A stretch of 6,554 nt of DNA, from positions 1 through 6,554 of the forward strand of contig JAEYTN010000494.1 in assembly GCA_023433985.1 (NCBI GenBank), in the 5' to 3' direction. How positions within the stretch are numbered: position 1 is the stretch's first letter; every line of letters begins with the position of its first letter. This document shows positions 4,897 through 6,554 of this stretch, one piece after another. The notes beneath the pieces were generated by a model. That model was not told the DNA's origin and did no database searches. It saw only the letters and a program-made list of their open reading frames with translations. The position numbers and the translations under genes were made by a program. Source of the stretch: Pseudomonadota bacterium. Its GTDB lineage: Bacteria > Pseudomonadota > Alphaproteobacteria > Rhizobiales > Devosiaceae.

Positions 4897-6554
4897 ATGA
4901 ATTATGACCAATCTAGTGCGCCTGACGAAAGATCAAGCTCAAAACTGAGCTTCAAGACCGAGCGGCCAGGCGCGGTACCTTTCACCGGAGAGCGCTACAC
5001 CCCCGGTGTGGGCGGTGCCATCCGACGCGAGCATCATCATCGCTACCTCGCGGCGGCGGCCTTCTGTTCGGGGCTCGAAGTCCTCGACGTCGCCAGTGGC
5101 GAAGGCTACGGCACATACCTGCTGGGCAAGGCAGCGGGCCGCGTCGTGGGGCTCGATATCGACGCGGCTTCCGTCGAGGCAGCGGCGGTTCGCTATGCCG
5201 CACCCAATGTCGAGTTCGTCACCGGCGACGCCACGGCACTGCCGTTCGATGAGGACAGCTTCGACGTCGTCACGAGCTTCGAGACGCTCGAACATATCGA
5301 AGACTGGGAGCGCTTCCTTTCCGAAGTGCGGCGGGTGTTGCGGCCCGACGGGCGGCTGCTGATCTCGACGCCCAACCGCGACGTCTATTCGGATGGCTAC
5401 CAGAATCCATTCCACCTGCACGAGTTCGATCGCGAAGAGTTCCGGCGGGCGCTGAGCTGCCATTTCGCGCATGTGACCTTTCTCGAACAGCGCGACGTCG
5501 TCGCCTCCGTCCTCGTCCCCGAGGATCGCTCGACGGCGGGGGTGGGCCGGTCGATCTTCGAGACCGCGGACGGGTCCAGCTACCAGCACACCTCGCTGCT
5601 TCCCAACCCCCGCTATTTCGTTGCGATCGCGGGAAACAGCTCGATCGAACAGGTGACCGAAAGCCTGCTCATCGATGGGTCTGCGGTTCAGCCGACGGTC
5701 GCCGAGCCGGAGGGGAACGACGAAGAGCTGGCCCGGCGTCTTGCCCGCAGCGAGCGGCAACTGGCAGTCCTGCGCGAGTCGATCCGGCTGTGGGCCGAGC
5801 AGCCGCCGACCTCGCCGGAGCGGGAGCCGCACCCGGAACCGGCGGCGCAGTTGCCGGTCGCTCCGCCAAGCGCCGTGGACGCGGTCAAACGGAGACTGCG
5901 GAAGCTTCGGAGCCGGCTGCGCCGCTACCGGGCGCAAGGGCGGGCGAAGCGCGAGTTCGATGCCGCCTATTACCTGCGGGAATACCACGACGTCGCGACC
6001 GCGGGCGTCGATCCATTCCTCCACTATCTGCATACCGGCTGGCGGGAGGGACGCAACCCGAGCCGCGCCTTCGTGACCAGCTATTACCTCGAGAGCAATC
6101 CCGACGTGGTCGCCCTCGACGTCAATCCCCTCGTCCACTTCGTGCTCTATGGCCGCCGGGAAGGCCGCAGTCCGCGACCGGGCGCACAGGAGCCGGCCGC
6201 CCGCGACTTCGAAGCCGCCGCCCCGGTGCCGGCCACGCCGCTGGATGCTCCGCCACCGGCAGAACGGCGCGCCGAGCTGATCGCCTTCTATCTTCCCCAG
6301 TTCCACTCGATCCCCGAGAACGACGAATGGTGGGGCGAAGGCTTCACCGAATGGACCAATGTGCGGAGCGCGACGCCGCAGTTCACCGGCCACAACCAGC
6401 CGCGCGTTCCCGGAGAGCTTGGCTACTACGACCTGAGCGACCGGAACGTGCAGCGCCGGCAGATCGAACTCGCCCGCCAATACGGGATTGGCGGCTTCTG
6501 CTTCTACTTCTACTGGTTCGCCGGCAAACGCCTGCTCGAGAAGCCGGTCGAGGC
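4897..6554 (+). CDS. Multidomain methyltransferase / WbsX-type glycosyltransferase (3' partial)
   Basis: 552 codons are visible and the frame runs open off the right edge. Residues ~29-246 form a class I SAM-dependent methyltransferase: FTGERYTPG (29-37), a REHHHRY segment, the SAM loop [10 protein letters not shown] (63-72), acidic D87, GDATALPF (110-117), SFETLEHI (127-134) and [14 protein letters not shown] (147-160). A predicted helix (275-302), a proline-rich stretch (303-325) and a very basic helix (329-353) follow. Two 38-residue-period repeats come next (354-388 and 392-426), then the start of a WbsX/GH99-like domain with FYLPQFH (464-470), [11 protein letters not shown] (478-488), GYYDL (509-513) and [13 protein letters not shown] (529-541). 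No signal peptide or membrane segment is visible, so a cytoplasmic role in surface polysaccharide or O-antigen synthesis is likely. The ATG at 4897 is the only ATG between the stop at 4864 and the conserved N-terminus, although it lacks a clear Shine-Dalgarno sequence. The methylated and glycosylated acceptors are unknown. Confidence 0.9.
   Translation, partial: MNYDQSSAPDERSSSKLSFKTERPGAVPFTGERYTPGVGGAIRREHHHRYLAAAAFCSGLEVLDVASGEGYGTYLLGKAAGRVVGLDIDAASVEAAAVRYAAPNVEFVTGDATALPFDEDSFDVVTSFETLEHIEDWERFLSEVRRVLRPDGRLLISTPNRDVYSDGYQNPFHLHEFDREEFRRALSCHFAHVTFLEQRDVVASVLVPEDRSTAGVGRSIFETADGSSYQHTSLLPNPRYFVAIAGNSSIEQVTESLLIDGSAVQPTVAEPEGNDEELARRLARSERQLAVLRESIRLWAEQPPTSPEREPHPEPAAQLPVAPPSAVDAVKRRLRKLRSRLRRYRAQGRAKREFDAAYYLREYHDVATAGVDPFLHYLHTGWREGRNPSRAFVTSYYLESNPDVVALDVNPLVHFVLYGRREGRSPRPGAQEPAARDFEAAAPVPATPLDAPPPAERRAELIAFYLPQFHSIPENDEWWGEGFTEWTNVRSATPQFTGHNQPRVPGELGYYDLSDRNVQRRQIELARQYGIGGFCFYFYWFAGKRLLEKPVE
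4935..4952 (+). repeat. Perfect 7-bp hairpin near the start of the fusion gene
   Basis: AAGCTCA and TGAGCTT are exact reverse complements separated by the loop AAAC. The structure lies 36 bases after the ATG at 4897, in the poorly conserved N-terminal leader that precedes the methyltransferase domain. It could fold in the mRNA or act as a protein site. No T-run follows, so it is not a standard terminator. Confidence 0.4.
5956..6174 (+). repeat. Two tandem 38-residue protein repeats between methyltransferase and WbsX domains
   Basis: Residues 354-388 and 392-426 of the fusion protein align with an exact 38-residue offset: F354/F392, YYL 358-360/396-398, DV 365-366/403-404, P373/P411, H376/H414, G381/G419 and EGR.P 384-388/422-426. 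The pattern 'F...YYL...(P)DV....(D/N)P..H....G..EGR.P' recurs in many bacterial polysaccharide glycosyltransferases as a linker or docking module. The DNA copies have diverged, so this is an old protein-level repeat. Confidence 0.8.

Noticed and set aside
4870..4898. A promoter for the fusion gene: TTGTAC (4870-4875), 17-base spacer, TGTAAT (4893-4898)
   Set aside because: The -10 box is good (5/6), but transcription would begin near 4905, after the only plausible ATG at 4897, and no alternative start precedes the conserved FTGERYTP segment.
4939..6480. A minus-strand open frame of 513 codons opposite the fusion gene
   Set aside because: The plus strand here carries unmistakable methyltransferase and WbsX motifs. 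The minus-strand product has no family motif and fits an antisense shadow.

Overview
The window is GC-rich throughout its genes, with strong G/C preference at third codon positions. The gene families suggest an alphaproteobacterium, perhaps of the Hyphomicrobiales (Rhizobium/Devosia-like). That placement is an inference from gene style; no marker gene is present to confirm it.

Layout. (1) Bases 1-938, plus strand: the 3' part of a Gfo/Idh/MocA-family NAD(P)-dependent oxidoreductase, whose N-terminal Rossmann start lies left of the window. (2) Bases 922-4388, minus strand: a tight three-gene operon read right to left. Its order is an iron-type alcohol dehydrogenase of the AraM/EgsA (sn-glycerol-1-phosphate dehydrogenase-like) group, then a TIM-barrel protein of unknown function, then an FGGY-family carbohydrate kinase. 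Gaps are 11 and 6 bases. The kinase gene runs tail to tail into the oxidoreductase gene and overlaps it by 17 bases. (3) Bases 4389-4896: a roughly 500-base divergent intergenic region without a convincing gene. It holds a near-perfect 17-base palindrome next to the operon's likely promoter, an imperfect GNRA-loop inverted repeat, and A/T-richer DNA toward the right. (4) Bases 4897-6554, plus strand: the first 552 codons of a large multidomain glycan-biosynthesis protein, running off the right edge. It consists of a class I SAM methyltransferase, a helical/proline-rich linker, two 38-residue-period 'YYL..(N)PDV...(D/N)P..H(Y/F)...G..EGR.P' repeats, and the start of a WbsX-type (GH99-like) glycosyltransferase domain.

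How the genes may work together. The left part looks like accessory sugar or polyol catabolism: a kinase would phosphorylate a polyol or sugar, an AraM-like dehydrogenase would oxidise or reduce a polyol phosphate, and a phosphate-binding TIM barrel would isomerise or cleave the product. The substrate cannot be read from the sequence. The right part belongs to a different functional unit, surface polysaccharide or O-antigen assembly. The intergenic region is therefore a boundary between two unrelated modules. The most interesting points are the unassigned TIM barrel between an AraM-like dehydrogenase and an FGGY kinase, the operator-like palindrome controlling that operon, and the methyltransferase-repeat-WbsX fusion.
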